Source: Struthidea cinerea (lineage: Eukaryota; Chordata; Aves; Passeriformes; Corcoracidae). From it: 64,000 nt of DNA. The stretch lies in the NCBI GenBank assembly GCA_013397865.1, contig VZTI01000930.1, forward strand, positions 562,437 to 626,436, in the 5' to 3' direction. The notes beneath the pieces were generated by a model that made no database searches, was not told where the DNA came from, and saw nothing but the letters and a program-made list of their open reading frames with translations. This document shows, one piece after another, positions 38,401 through 53,400 of the stretch. The position numbers and the translations under genes are program-made. How positions within the stretch are numbered: position 1 is the stretch's first letter; every line of letters starts with the position of its first letter.

Positions 38401-41400
38401 AGGGGAAGAAAATTATTTTTGTTTTGATTGAGCTGCTTTCTCCTATTTCAGGTATTTTTGTACCTGTTAGTAGCTTTTGCTCAATAGTTCAAATGGTTCA
38501 CAGATTATTTTTTTTATAGTGAGCTTGCTTGTTATGTTTTGTTCATTGCTGTTCACTTTGCTCAAAAGAGTGCCAGAAAACACTGTTTTATGGGAACACA
38601 TTATTTACTACTGTGCTTAGAGTTCTGTCCACTGAGCCTTTTTAATATCTTTCAGATGCAATGTAAAGTATGGTGCTTTAAATTTGTTAAAATTGCATTT
38701 ATAGTACATGCTTACGTACGAAAACTAAGCATTAAGTGGACTGACTCTGAAAGTTGTAATTCTTCAAACAAAACAAGAAAGCTGGTAAAGACCAAGTCCT
38801 TTTCAAAGTCCCTCATTGGTTCAACTTCAATTGGTCTAGCTGCAGGTAGCACAATAATTGCTAACATAAATATGCAGTGCCTCATTCTTCTGACAGGTAT
38901 AATCTTCTCTGTAAAATATGACTTGTGCTGGCTAGCTCGTAATTACTGTGTGCCACTTACTTGCTGAATTATCATGACCTTTTTGAAGTAAATTGCTGGC
39001 CAGGTTTTATGGTAGAGCTCTGGAGCTTGCAGCAATCTTTTTACGTGAGAAAGGAATTCTTCAAAATGGTTCTAAAATATGTTTTTCCTGGATAAATTCC
39101 CTAGGTAAAGAATAAGACAATTAAAGTCGGTTGCTCCAACAGTAGAAAAATAGCAACTGTTACTGGCCCTGCATGTGTAACAACTAGATTTTTTTAATGG
39201 GATGGGATTTTCATCAGCATCCTCAAAAGCCAAATGTAATCTGTACTTTCAAAACTATAGTATTTTTTTTTGGTTTTTTTGGCAGGGAATGGGGGGAATT
39301 TTTGGATGATTTGCTGGAATAGTTTTTGAAGTGGAGGCTTTTTTTGGTCTGCTTAAATCTTTCTTGTCTCTTACACTATACCAATAGGTCTGTGTTTATG
39401 GTGTTGCTGCAGTTCTATGGATGGCTGCAAAATACAGTGTTCCACCGAGTCACAAACTAGTATTGCCAAGAAAATTTAAAAAACTGCTTCTGGATATGGC
39501 AAGAAAAAACCCTGAAGAAAGACCTTCTCTAACTGCTGCAATTAAGGTTACTGGATTTAGTTGTGTCTAAAGTCTCATTTTAGTGATTTTAAAATCAAAA
39601 TAATAACTTAATACTTGTAATAGACTGATATCTAATTAAAGCATAACCAGTCACTTTGGGTTTTGTTTTTAAAGTTACCTCCTTAGGGACACAGAGAGGT
39701 GTGTTTTTAATTTATATGGAAATTATCAAGGTACTTGGACTTGGACAAAGTTCATAAGACTTCCTAAACTTAGATTACTTCTAATTGACTATTTATATTG
39801 ACTTTGCCCTTGTCCAAGAATACCTCACTTGATTGAAAACTTATTTACTGACTGAAAACTACAATTTTTTTTTTAGACATGCGATCATTATTTACTTGAA
39901 CAAGGTATAAACAGCAAAAATATTTTAACATTATTGGGTAAACCCATCTTTAAGGTAAGAGTGCCACCTTTCTTTAATTCTGTATGTTTTTTCAATTAAT
40001 TCTGTAAATGTATTCCAGTAAGATTTTGTCCCCTGCAAATGTAGCTAGATTTTGGGTTTGGTTTTTTTTGTTGTGATTTTTTGGTTTCTTTTTTTTTTTT
40101 AATGTATTTTCAAGTAGTCTATAAGTATTGCCTTTTCCTGGTTCTTGCTATTGGAGTGATCACTCCACAGATTGTGATGCTCTGACTCCACAAGCTGTAT
40201 GGGTGAAGAACAAGTGGCTAATTTCATAATCTCTCTTTTTATTTACCACTCTGCAGATGAAATTAATATGTAATTGTTGGGTTCTGTTTGTGTTTCAAAT
40301 GTTTGTATATAATGCACACAGGATTCAGTCAATCCATGGAACTGCGTGTGTTCAAAACTTTGATTACCCTAAGGTTCTGATTTGAAATACCAAGTTATCA
40401 AGATTTCTAAACAGTTCTACAAGTCTTTAGACTTTTGTATGTAGTTTTTTTAATTCCTCACCTTGGCATGACTAGGTTGCTGCTTTGCAATATTCTAGGT
40501 GTATATGAGGATTGGGGGTTTTTTAAAGTAACGTGCTGAGCAGATTTTGATAAAAGAAAATGCTAATAACATCAATTTGGGGTTCGATGTTTATTGTTAG
40601 GCTATTGAGGAAGAAGTCTTGTCTCAAGATCATGTCACTTTTGAATTTAAAAATGAGAAACGTGAAATGGACCCTTCAGAGTCAAGTCTAGGTAAGCAGT
40701 CAGGCTCTGACATGTTTACTCTGGTTTAGTATTCTCTAGTTCAGCTCTCCACATAAGATTTTCTCAGTCCAATATGCAATTTTTTTATATCTAAATTGAT
40801 TGTTACTTACTTTGCATTTATATTTTACATATTGATAATCTTTCTGTGGTTTGTTTTTTTTAGGATTTGTGCCTTTTACCAGTGAAAGTAAACTTGTAGC
40901 AGTTAAAGGACCAGTACCATGCCAGATTTCACTAAATTGTGAGAAAGCAACATTACCTGTTGCATTTACCTCTCCTGCAACTCATTTTAAGCCTATTATT
41001 TTGAAACAAGATGCAAATATAACAAAGTTAGTATATGCTAAAGCTGAATAAGTTAAAGCTTAAACTTCATTGTTAAATCTACTTGAATTTTCCTTTTAAA
41101 AAATATTTTTTTTTCCAGAGAGGTTCATGCACCAGTTTCTGAGCAATTCAAGAAAGAGACAAGGAAAGAAAAACATATGGACCACAACAAATCAGGATAC
41201 ATAGAAGACTCTAAAAGCTGTGGTATTGAGGATACAGGTGTTGTTGAAACTGTACCTGAAACAATTGAGTGTGATTTACAAATTCCAAGCCACTCATTCC
41301 AGAAGTCTTCAGAAGAGCAAAACTCAGGCAATACGTTTACGTTCCCATCACCATCTCATTCCTCACATATTCTACAAGAGAAGACCATTTTATATGAAGA

Positions 41401-44400
41401 TCCTTCCAGCTCCTTAGCTTGTCGTACATCTCCTAATTTTCTTCATATAAATAACATCATTCTCAAGCAGGACTCGGAAAGAAGAGTTCTGACATTCGTA
41501 CCAGTACATTTGGCTGTATCAGAGCAAATACCAAATAAGCCGCTTCGCTCAAGAGCTGCTTATGATTGCTATCACAGTTTGCCAGTGTTAGTTTCAAGTA
41601 CTATTGCAAGTTATAAAATGAGCATGCAAACAGAAAATGATGCCTCCCTTTGCAATGTGCAAAGTCATGATACTGCTAATACAAAGAACCAGTTCGATAA
41701 AAGTAACCCAGTTATTCAAACCAACTGCCAAGAAGCTGAGTGTGCTACCAGCATAGACAGTTTTTTCACTGAACAAGAACACACAACATGTACTTCAGTG
41801 AATAAAGACAATTACAATTTCTTTGATGATAAAGTCCTGCCCCATCAGAGCAGAACAAGTGGCACTTTACTACAGGAAGTGATTCATCTTATACAAGAGG
41901 AGTTTGCATTTGATGGTTATTTAGAGAATGGAACTGAAGTTTTTGATATGGGTATGTGCATTTTCTTCTGTGTGTTATTATCATTGATTTGTAAGAATAT
42001 TGCTATTAATTTTTTTCTCTCTCTCTTTTGTTTGTTTCTATTCTTTTTATTTTGAACAAGGTAACTTCATTTTAAACTTAAAGGAAATTAAGTTTGGTAT
42101 GTTCTCTGATAGAATTTGTGAGAAGTTTTGTGACCTCTACTGGGATGAAAAATTACTGGAGAATCTCTATCAGGTAGTAAATGGAGGAAGTTCTTCACAT
42201 TTATGGTAGGTGTTTTTCAACTTTTTCCTTCTTACAGTTGCATTTAATGCTTTTATCCCTACTTCGTAGCAGCAGGAAAGAATATGCGGTTTCTCTTCAG
42301 GTATTCGTACTTGTTTCCTATAAACTGTTAATTTCACAATTTGAGGTTTTTCAAAGCTTTTTGCATGGTAAATAGTGCTTGATTGTTTAGTCAAAAATAT
42401 TTTCTACTACACTTGTCTGTGACTCCATCTTATGATAGCTGAATAATGGAAACCTAATTCTGATCAATATTGGTTACAGACATTGATGGAAAGCTTCATA
42501 GTCTTGTTAGAAGGAGGCTGTTTAATCAGAAGTATAGTGTTCTCACTGTTCAGTTTGCTTATTCTGTTTGATATTATCTTTATACATCGTGTTCTGATCA
42601 CACCCAAGAAAAAGGAAATTAATTTAGCTTTGCTAGAAATGTTTTGCTTAACTGGTTTAATTTGACTCAGTGTTCCTCCTGGCAGTCTTTCATAAGTAGC
42701 CTGTTAAGTGAGAAAAAACAGCTTAATTAATTTCTCATTTTTCTTATTTAATCTTCAATGACATATGTATCTATCTGAAAAATATTTTCAAAATTATTGG
42801 TTTATTGCAGCCTCCAAATGTAGCACACTTTTATAAAAGCTTCTTGTTGAAGACTGTTGAAAAAGTAATCAATTTATGTCAAAGTTAATTTGGGGGTTTT
42901 TGGAACTACAAATTTGAAGTTTTGACAAAGAAGCTTAGTAGATACAGTTTAGAAAAACTTCAGTGTTGAAAGGTGTATAATCCTTATAGCAAATTTCAGA
43001 GATAATAGATAATGACCTCCAAATACCCAGCCTTGGTATGCTGGCCTATTTCCCATTAGGGTTGGGATTTTTAAGGAGATATTGAAAATTGGTTGGAAGT
43101 TAGGCCCTTAGTTCCCCAGAGTTCAGTGATATGGTAGGAGAAACCTGAACTGTTGCAGCTGAATTACTGAGATGTATGAAGGGGTTATCCTCTATATGAA
43201 CTTTTGTTACGAAGTAGTTTTTGACAGTGAGAGATCATAATTCATTATCCAGTGAAAAATACAGGTCTAGCTTTTACATCACATGCAAGGCCTGTCTTAA
43301 AATATCTCTCAGACACTGCTTTACTTAACATTAGCTTGACAAAGACTGTAGCAGTTTTTCAGTGTTAGCTTCTTTGACCTAAGATTATGATTATGATTCT
43401 AATTGGGGATGACTAGGAGTCAGTGTTACCCAGAGGTTGAATCCTGAGTGAAAAACCCACTACAGTAATTTGCAGTCTTAAGTTATGCCTGGAGTCAAGC
43501 CTTCTGTTTGTGTGTGCTCTGATACTTCTGTTGGAGTTCTGCCAAATGCTGTACAGGAGAATCTCTTATTGTGCTTGAATAGCCATTTGAACTTTTTTTT
43601 CTTGTAAAATAACAACTGAAGCTGAACATGAAAACTTTAGGAAGTAGATAAATGCTATGAAGCCCTTTACTTGCATGGTAGAGTCACTTGTAAGATCTCA
43701 TTTTACTGATGTAATTATAAAGGTGTAGGAAACATTAATTTTTCTTAGTCTCCTTGTATTTTCAGCATAACTGAGGCAGATGAAGCAAAGTGTGACAATA
43801 TATTCCAAGATGTGAAGAAATCTGAAAGTTTGGCAAGCAGTGATCAGAAAGAGGGTGAGAAGGGACTTCATGTTTCTAGATCTTTGTGTGTGCTGGGAAT
43901 CTATCAATGACATAAGCTTTGAGACACTTTGCTTGTGTCTTCAGGAAAGCACTCACCTTAACAATTATGGACATTTTCACTGAATCTGAACATTATCAAT
44001 GCCTTGAGGACATAAATATCTTTTATATGAAGCTTACATTTCACCCGATGTTATTTTGTGGGATGTCATTTACTTTTACTTACTTTTATTTAAACAGATG
44101 TGTCTGTTGAAAACTCCCAAAATGAGAACTGCTGTATGTGGTTTTCTTGTGTTTCAGTAGATATTCTAGTGCCTGCTATATTAGTGGATTGTTTATTTAT
44201 ACTTCTTCAGTTTGGGTTTTACATTTCTCCTGACACACTTTGTGATTGAAAGTTTACGAAATATCTTGTCTTTCAGTAACTGAACTCAAAACTGAGCTGG
44301 GACTGGTGAATCCCAATATTATAACAAAACCATTACCCTTTCTAGGCATGATGCATTGATGGACAGCTTCTATTTGGTTGCTGTTTTACCAGTGTGAGGT

Positions 44401-47400
44401 TTTTTGAAGATAGTTCATCCAAATTTCAGCATTTAAACTTGGTTACTTCTCTGTTTCGAGCAAAGGGAAAATTTGTGTGTTTTACAGAAGCGCTTATACA
44501 CTTACATGGTTCATTTTTATAGCAAAACATTAATTTGTAATTTTGCACTTTGCTGCTGCTGTTCAGTATTATGGTTTTCCATTCCAAATGAGAATGATTA
44601 CAAATGTAGAGCTAGACTTTACTGTGGAGTGTGTGATTTCTTTGCACCAGTAGTTTAGGTTTGTTTGACTCCAAGGTGGCATATCTAAGCCCTGGAGGGT
44701 TGCTCAAGTGGAAAGGGAGACTTCTGGCAGGTGTAAATGCTCCTCTCAGCATTATACCAACTTTTGATGGTCACCTCAGTCCCTGAAGGTTGGTAGTAGT
44801 TGTTGTAACTGCAAAAAAGTCCCATCATAACTCAAGGGATTGAGTCCTGTAGGAGTAGAACGTTTAACATCTATTGGCTGTATCAAGTATTCTTGCCCTC
44901 TCTGTATGGAATAAAAGCTTCAAGACTTATGGATAGAAAAAAACTCAAAAGCTAATGTGTTCTTTTTCACTAATGTGTTCTTAGGTCTGACATATTTAAC
45001 TTCTGTCTTAAAGTTTCTCTGTGTTGTTTAAATGCTTGTTGCCTATGGATGGAAAACATTTCGTACTTTTCAGAAATGTACTACTTAACTATTGCTTAAT
45101 AGTTCTGAAATGTTTTTAACCTGTATCATTTTACAATGTGTAGTTAAGAAAAAAAAAGTAAAGTCACAATAAGCATCTAAACCCACTGTTAGAGCACATA
45201 CATGGTCTCATAACAGTGTTTTGTATGTGTAGTGTTTAAGTTCAACAAAGCATGCATTACAGCACATAAGCATTATTTCTTTTCCCCCATATACCTTCTT
45301 TAGGAAAAGGGGAAGCAAACTTTGACATGAAGGCTGAGCCTATGATAAAAACATCATTAGTTGAAATGGATTTCGATGAGTCACCTTCAGATAATATCAA
45401 AGAATTGACTCCGCAGAGTACAATCCCCATAGCAAAAGAGCAACTATATTTGCAAAGCAACAGCTGTGGTCCAGGCTTTGCAGAAGAAAATACAAGTTCA
45501 GAGGAACAGGCCATGATAAAGATAGCTGGAAACAGCTACCTGGCATCTCCCAATCTACCTGACTTTCATGGCTGTAGTCCTGGTTGGAGCAGTGCATTTT
45601 ATGGAGCTGAATGTTTTGATTCAGAAGTTCATAGTTACTTGAAAAACCTTGGAAAGCAGAAATCAAGTGAGTCACAAAATATAGATGCTAAAAAAGTGGT
45701 GAGTACATTGGTTTTAAATCATTAAGATACATCTTTACTTGCTGCTTAAAAGTGTGATAGAATTCGTCCTGTTATAGTGAGTCGAAACGCCATTTCTTCT
45801 TTCAAATATTGATTCTTAAGTGGTTTAAAATCCTCAAGATTTGTCATGTCTTAGCAATAACCACATAGAGGCAGTATTCCAAAATAAAGCTCACTGACAC
45901 AAAAATGCAATCACTGATCTACAACCCAACTCCTGTTCTTAAAGTTGACTGGAAAAGCCCTGTCTGTCCTTTGCACCAACCCCATGGTGGTGATACTATA
46001 GAAAAGAGCTAAGAATGACTGTGACTGGAGCACATCACAGGCACGTAGCTTCATCAAAAGTTTTTATACTCTAGACCTACCTGAACTGGAAAATGTGGAA
46101 TAGGCAGGGAATTTGCCTCTAATGTCATTGCTACTCGCCCCAGGTTTTTTAGGGGACAACCCACTTTGTCCACCGGGTTCCAAATGGTCAGTCATTCTGA
46201 TTCCCTTTCTGTTTACATAGTCTCTTAATCACCTTGATTTTGCTTTAATTGATGAAGCAAAAACAGACCTTGAAGTAAAAGCAAGCAGCTTCCAATTAGA
46301 ATCTGGATAATAGCTTTCCTGTGCTTTCCCTGTTCTCGATGTGATGCCTCTGTAGGAGTACATCTTTTAAAAATCCAGGGGGCTTTTGTGACTCGATGTT
46401 AATGAACTGTGTTGTTAAACCTTTTGAGCTTTTCTGAGAAAGAGTGACAGGTTTTTCTTAAGCTCAAATTAATTTCTAGCAAGTCCATCCCATTAAAGCT
46501 AACCTATTTACCAATCTGTTGTTTGATATGTTAGCTCTGAGCTGTGTGTTTTCTGATCACTCTGCTTGTGGGAGTTGCCTGCTGCATTCCGTGAATTTAC
46601 TGCATTTAAAATGCTGTTTCATGTAACTGGGTCACTGGTAGTTAACTTAGGACCCAAGTGCAAAAGTCACCACTTTTATAAAGCACAACATACATCATGT
46701 TTGTTGTTTCATAATAAATTAGAAGCTGAACCCAAAGTGGATGGCCCATTTTTACTGGCTGGTAAAATAACTAAACCTTTGATATGCAAACAATTATAAA
46801 TGTAAACGTTTACTTTTAAATTGATATATTGTGAGAGGCCTGATATACTTTCATTTCTATTCATTGCTTAAGTTACATAATTCTATAGTTTTTCAATTTT
46901 GTGAAATACGTAAATATAAAATATGAAAGCTGAACTTTGAAATGTATATGTCCTTTATTTCTAAAGCAGCTCTCTTGTCTGCCTTCTGACCTGGTTGTAC
47001 AATATCATGTAATTATACTTGTTTGGAAGCCATTGATTTCAGTCAGACTTTCAGTTCTTGCTGGAAATACAGGTCAGCTGTTTAACAAAGTGTTTCTGAG
47101 GCCTGCACTAAATTCAGAACATACAGATTTTAATTCTGGATGACTTCTGATTGTAAGTTTTAAAAATGCTCTTGAAAACACACAGGTAAGTACAATTATA
47201 ACTAAAGGCATATTTATGTGAACAGATTGAGACAAACTTCCATGCAGTCTCATCATACACAAACCTGCTCCAGTTCTTAAGTTGTAGAACTGTGACATCA
47301 CTAATGCTTTTCTGGGAACAGGTAATGCCTGCTATATCTTGCCTGTAGGCACAGCTGTGAAAGGTAGTTTTTCATTTTTAATATCATATTCTTGTCTGTT

Positions 47401-50400
47401 TGGATGTTCCTTTTTCTTCATACAAAATAATTCTCTTCTAAAACTTCACTTTCTTATTAGAACCACCTTCCACTTACAATTCTGATCAGAATCCTATTTA
47501 TTTTTAAATAGGAACTAGAACAATTGCTAATGATGGAGACAAAAAATTACAGAAAGACCATAAAGTTTTACCAGAAACTATTGCAGAAAGAAAGAAGAAG
47601 CAAAGGTAAGATTACAGCAACTTGCCGGTAATAAAATGTCTTCATAGTGCTTTTAAGGACTTGTTCTGTAAATCTGAATCATTGATGTTCTTATGCCATG
47701 TATTTTAAATCTAAAGGTCCTGAAACCAAATCTATGTTGCCCAAACTGAAAGGACAGCTACAGGAAATGAAATCAAAAGTGCAGTTTCTTGAACTGGTAA
47801 AGAAATATGTGCAGGCAAGTCAGACTTTATTTCACTTATGCTTAATTTGTCATTTCATTACTGCATCAGTGTAGTTGGCCACCCAGATCACTATATGAAA
47901 TGTGAAATGTTTTGTGTCAAACTGCTGAATTAAGTAAGATCCAAAAGAATTATTAAAATTAATTGCTACTAGTATTGTTTAAAAAGGAAAAAAAAAATCA
48001 ATTATATGAAATGCAATTTGTCTTTAACTTGATTGCATTTTGTGTGAATTTTCCTCTTTAATTTCTTATTTTATCATGGCCTCGCTTCTTTGAGCAGATG
48101 ATGTATGCAGAGCAGTGGGGTGTGGAATCCTCTGTGCTGCCTACAGTCATTCACAATGGGAAAACTGACACCGTGGACATGGCACCTATGGATGAATCGT
48201 CATTGCTTCTTTACTATAACACAGAGAAACACCAGTGTAATGATCAAAATGGAGTAAGAGTTCTGCAGGCCGGGACACCACTCGGTTTAATGGCTTATTT
48301 ATATTCTAGGTATAGTATATTTTGCACCTAAATTAGGAGTGGGTTGCTAAATCAGGAAAAACTTGTCTCTGTGATAAATCCTAGTTACTCAACATTGAAC
48401 AAATTCTCCTCTCTTCTATCAAGTTTGTGTTATTTCTGTAAACACTCATTTACAGAAATGGACATGAAAAAGGCAAAAGATTGGCTGGATTTGATTGAAA
48501 GTATTTGATAATAAATAAAAAACTAGTAACTTTAAACTCTTATCTTCTACTTATTTGAGGTTTGCTCTGATAGTTGCCATGGAATCAAGACTTTATGTTA
48601 CTGCCAGCAGTACAACAATTCTTCAGATCATGTGATTTGGTAATTCTTATTAATAGGGTCTGGCTATGAAAATGTTTAGGTTCTGTTCTACAGATTATCA
48701 TCCCGATAGTCAGTCCTTGCCACCGATCAAGATGCAGGCTTATCTCAGGATTTATATGGGGACAAAGGTGTCCTTCAACTCTGGTGAGGGCAGTGTTGTT
48801 TTAAGGTACCTGAGCTGTAACAGTGTGAAGGATGGAAATTGCCAGAGGCTTCATCAGACTTGTGCCTCTGTAGAGGGAGCAACTTCCTCCCAGCTACTTC
48901 TCCCAGTTCATCCTGACTCTGAGATCCAGTTACCTACACTGAGTGCTGCTTTTCCTGGTAGTTAATATTTTGCACAAAGTGAAGAAAATATTTTGGAATT
49001 GGAGTGTCCATATTCATCAAACCCAGACTTTCATGATTAGCTGTAAGCCAACAGGGGAGACCTCAAGGTCTGTGTTAAGACCTTGAGAGTGTGTATATAA
49101 AAAAATACCCTCATTTTTAATGTGTGTATAATTGTATTCTGATGTTGAAGTAACTACTACTCTAATTAGAACTACGGGGAATATTTTCTTGGTTAATGTA
49201 TCTACTTCTTTTGCTGTTATTATAATAAAAGTGTTTTAAAGCAGTATCAAGTGAGATGATAGAAAGAAAAAGAAAATGTAATATGTTCTTCCATACTATT
49301 TAAATTGTAACTTGCCTTAATAATAGAAATGTCAAAGTGGTTATTCACAAAATTGAAAGTAGAGAAACTCTTTATAAAACAAATTATGCTTTCAGGGTTG
49401 GCAATCAGAGTACTTGATGTGTAAAAATAATTTTTTAAAAATCCACGGTTTTATGAAGAGCTTGAGAATTTAAAATGCCTGTTGATATTTTGAGGATTGT
49501 TTGCTGTTGCTGTACTCTAATGCAAGTTGAAGATGTGTTCTGGCTTGTCTGAAGTTTTCTTGTGCTTTACAGAAATGCCTTTTTAGAAGGTTATGTACAG
49601 CAGTTTCTTTACACATTTCGCTATTTCTGCACACAAGAAGAATTTTTGCAGTTCCTTCTTGATAGAATCAGCAGCACTTTATCCAGGTACAGTAAATTCC
49701 CATGAAAAATATTATCAAAGCACAATTGAGTTTCCTCCCAATAACAAATAGCTGCTTCTCAAAAGTCCTACTTAATTAAAATGAATTTTTATGTTTGTTT
49801 GTAGAAGACTCTCTTAACAAGTGAGAGCAAAACTAGAGCAAGAGCTGCATCTGACAATGTGCTTACTTCTCAGTTCTGCTTCTCACTTTTACCAGTTATC
49901 CAGTAGTGGGTAGTAATTACAACCACAGCTTTTTTTCCATGGAACCATGGGTTCTAGAGACATGAAGTTTAGGAATTTACGATACTACATTAAATACCAA
50001 ATAAAACTTACAGGTTTTGTCAACACTCATTTTTAAATTGGAATTGGATGTCAATTTTGGCATAATAAGGTTCTTTTTCTTCTCACCAGTGCAAGCCTGG
50101 ATCCTTCCACATCCCTTACCAAAATATGTAACCGCAGTTTCTACATCCTGCAGGCATGGATTGAAGACTGTTACAGTGTAGACTTTGCAACAAATACTGA
50201 TCTTGTGGCTACCCTAAAAGAATTTATTTCTTCCAAGGTAATTCAGAATTTCAATAGATCCTTTAAGGAAAAAAAAAAAAAGTCAGTTATGGGATATGTA
50301 ACATTGTTATTACAAAAAGCTGCCCTAAGTACAATTAACGTAAATAAAAGAAAAAAAATGCTTTATTTGACATATAGCATGTATTTGACATATATGTTCA

Positions 50401-53400
50401 GTATGTCTGGTTTTGGACGGGTAAGAATCTTACAACTGTATTGTAACTTGCTTATAACTTCTGGGAAGTTGAGTTCCGCGTTCTGTTAGCCTGTTTTGCA
50501 TTCCCAGGTTGCATCATTAAATGGCTACGGGGAGCGCTTGTTGTCACTGCTCGAGGACGCCTCTGCCAGGAAAAGCGGCAGCGCTGGTCAGTGCTCTAGT
50601 GTGGACAAATATGAAGAGCAAAGTGAGGAGGGCAGAAAAACATTACATTCCCTATGTAAAAAGCTCTCAGAAGATGTTTCCAGAAAGGTGTGTCTTTTCT
50701 TCAGACTGCAGTGTATGGAGCACATTTCCATATATTATGTTTTAACAAAAACAGAAGTGTCCAACTTAGAGTCCAGCCCACATACTTAGTAATAATTATG
50801 TCCCTGCATTTTAAGTTTTCTTTTGAAAGTATCTAAGATCCAGACAGTTCTGTAACTGTGAAAATAATATCAAGTTTTAACTACTGACAGCTGTTTCAGT
50901 AATCACAGATCAGATAAAAAATTTTGAGAGTTGAACTCTTCATTCTTGACACTAGCATGTGATTCATAGTTATTAGGAATCCTTTGCCCCCTTGTCAACC
51001 ATTAGTGCTTTTTATCAGGCATTGGTCTTTGTAAGACTATAAATACAAGAAAACAACGGAGCTAAGAGGTTTCCTGCTAGAACTTGAAAGCTTGTAGCAA
51101 GAATTTCTCTGAATTTTTGTCTGTATTTACTATTTTATAGTGTTCTAGAGCCCCAGAAACCAGAATGTACTGCAGGCTTTTCCCAAAAACAGATCTCTTT
51201 ACAGAGTGACCAAAATAACATGTGGAAGTCAAATGTATCAATAATGTGCAAGCTGAATTAAGAACCAGCCTCGTGATAAAGGTGCACAATTCCATGGGCG
51301 TATTGGGGATTCAGAAAAGAAAGGGCAAACAGAATAGAGGAACACGGACTTTTTTTATTGTCACCGCATAATAATGGTAATGGAGGACAGAAGAAGCGAA
51401 AATAATCGAAAACCAAATATTTCTTGGAAAGATTCTAAGCAAAAAGGAGAAGTAAAATGTTTTATAGCAGCAAGCTTGAATACACAGAGGTTTGTTTTAA
51501 ATACTGGTTGTTGATTGAGATCTGGCAGCCTCCTGCTTAGACTCCTCGTGCATTTTATATTAGCTTAAAATAGCAATGTTGAGTAAACCAATTCATTCTG
51601 GGCTAACCTTGAAGATCAGCTGAAGAGTTTTGAATGCACAAAGATGTTTCTCTTAACAACACTTTCCTGAAAGTTACATAAAGGGGAGACAATAGTGTTT
51701 GTTTTAGAGAAGTTGTAACCTTACATTTATTTTTTCTACAGAACTTCTACTGGAAGCTATCCAAAGGTATGGGACCAATTGCACAATATCAGAGAGAGAG
51801 ACTGCACACTGGTTCAGCAGTTTTGCCAAAGCCCTGCTGTAGCAGTTTCACAGAAGAAACCTCAGTCTCCTTTGCTAGAGCAGACGAAGTGGGACCATTT
51901 CTCTTGATGGAGTGCAGTGCCCAACAGCTTTGTTGGCAGCTGACACTACTGCAACAGGTACAAAGGTCTAGGTTTATTTGGAAGTACAAATAATATCTTA
52001 CTCTTTCTCTTCTTTCTCTACCATTTCCCAACCTTATTTCATACTATTTTATGAGACTTTGAACTAAAGCTTTTCTCTTGAAATCTCTACAGTGAAATAT
52101 AGAATATCTAATGCTATTCTTAGGCTGTGATCCCTCTCAGAAATTTATGCAGGTGGGGTGGGAGGGGGACATACTCTGTCATTTTTATCCCCGAGCATTT
52201 TAAAAGAACTGTTAGAACTAACAGCAGATATATCTTACTCCTTTTGTTTAGGAAGTATTTCATAAATGTCATCCAGTACACTTCCTAAATTCCAGAGCAC
52301 TTGGTGTTAAAGATAAATGCGTTGCTGTACCAAAGTAAGTTGCTTGTTTTAACTGCCTTCTGTTTTGTTGATGCACAATAACTTAGAGTGTTACACTTTC
52401 AATACAGCCAGAAACAGAGAAACAATTTAAATACTTAGTATTTTTTTTACAGACTAGGTAGCCTGTTTATATGGGTTATTTAATTTCAGGATTCTTCATA
52501 CGTGGATAAGGGTATGTACCTATGCACATGCATGTATGTGGAAGGTCACATTTGCCAGGTGATTTTTTTGAAATCTGAAGTGTGTTGAGGCCAAAATATT
52601 TCTAAGAACTTGTGTTGGGGGTTGCTTGAAAGGTTACATTTTTGGCAGGGAAAAAATGTAATGGATTCTGAAGTAGGATCCTTGCTTATCGATGCGTGTA
52701 TGTATGTAAAATCTCAAAGACACCTACAGTCTCACAGAACAGCTGAGGTTGGAAGAGACCTCGCAAGATCATGTAGTGCAACCACCCTGCTGAAAGCAAA
52801 GTCATCTGATTGCCCAGGGCTGTGTGCAGTTGGGTTCTGAAAGTGGAGACTTCACAGCTTCTCTGTGCCAGGATCCTTCTGTACTGTTAGGGAAATTAAT
52901 TATTGGTATTCAGAGATACACAGGAATTTTCCTGTAGTTACTAGAGTGGTTACCAACGTTTTTAAATTATTTGATCACCAGTAATTAATGTTTTCATCCA
53001 ACCACGTGGACCTAATTATTTTTATGATGGTCTACTTCTTACATACTCAGTGGATTCAGTCAGCTTCTAATTGGTACTTGTTCATTGCACTACCTATGGT
53101 AGATTTTTGCTTCTAAGGATAGGGAATGAACATCTAAAGCACCTCATTGTTTACAGATTATTCAATGGCCAAGGCTAAATCAGCTCGTTTATACAGATGT
53201 TGGGGTCCAGTCATGGGAAATAAAGTGTGTGGTGCCCCTTGATATCAGGTTCAATTTCTTATGTGGCTGTGGTTGTTGGATTTGGATTTCTGGCTGTTAT
53301 TTTGTGTCAGATTGGCTGGGGTTTTGTTATTCAGTAATGAGTGGTGAAAGTGTTTTCGTGTACAGAAATGTTTCCTGCATATGCTTATTTTTTGATCTAA

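Noticed and set aside
48666..48965. 99-codon ORF between RasGEF_N exons
   Set aside because: It lies inside an intron whose flanking exons join exactly as in mammals; no homology.
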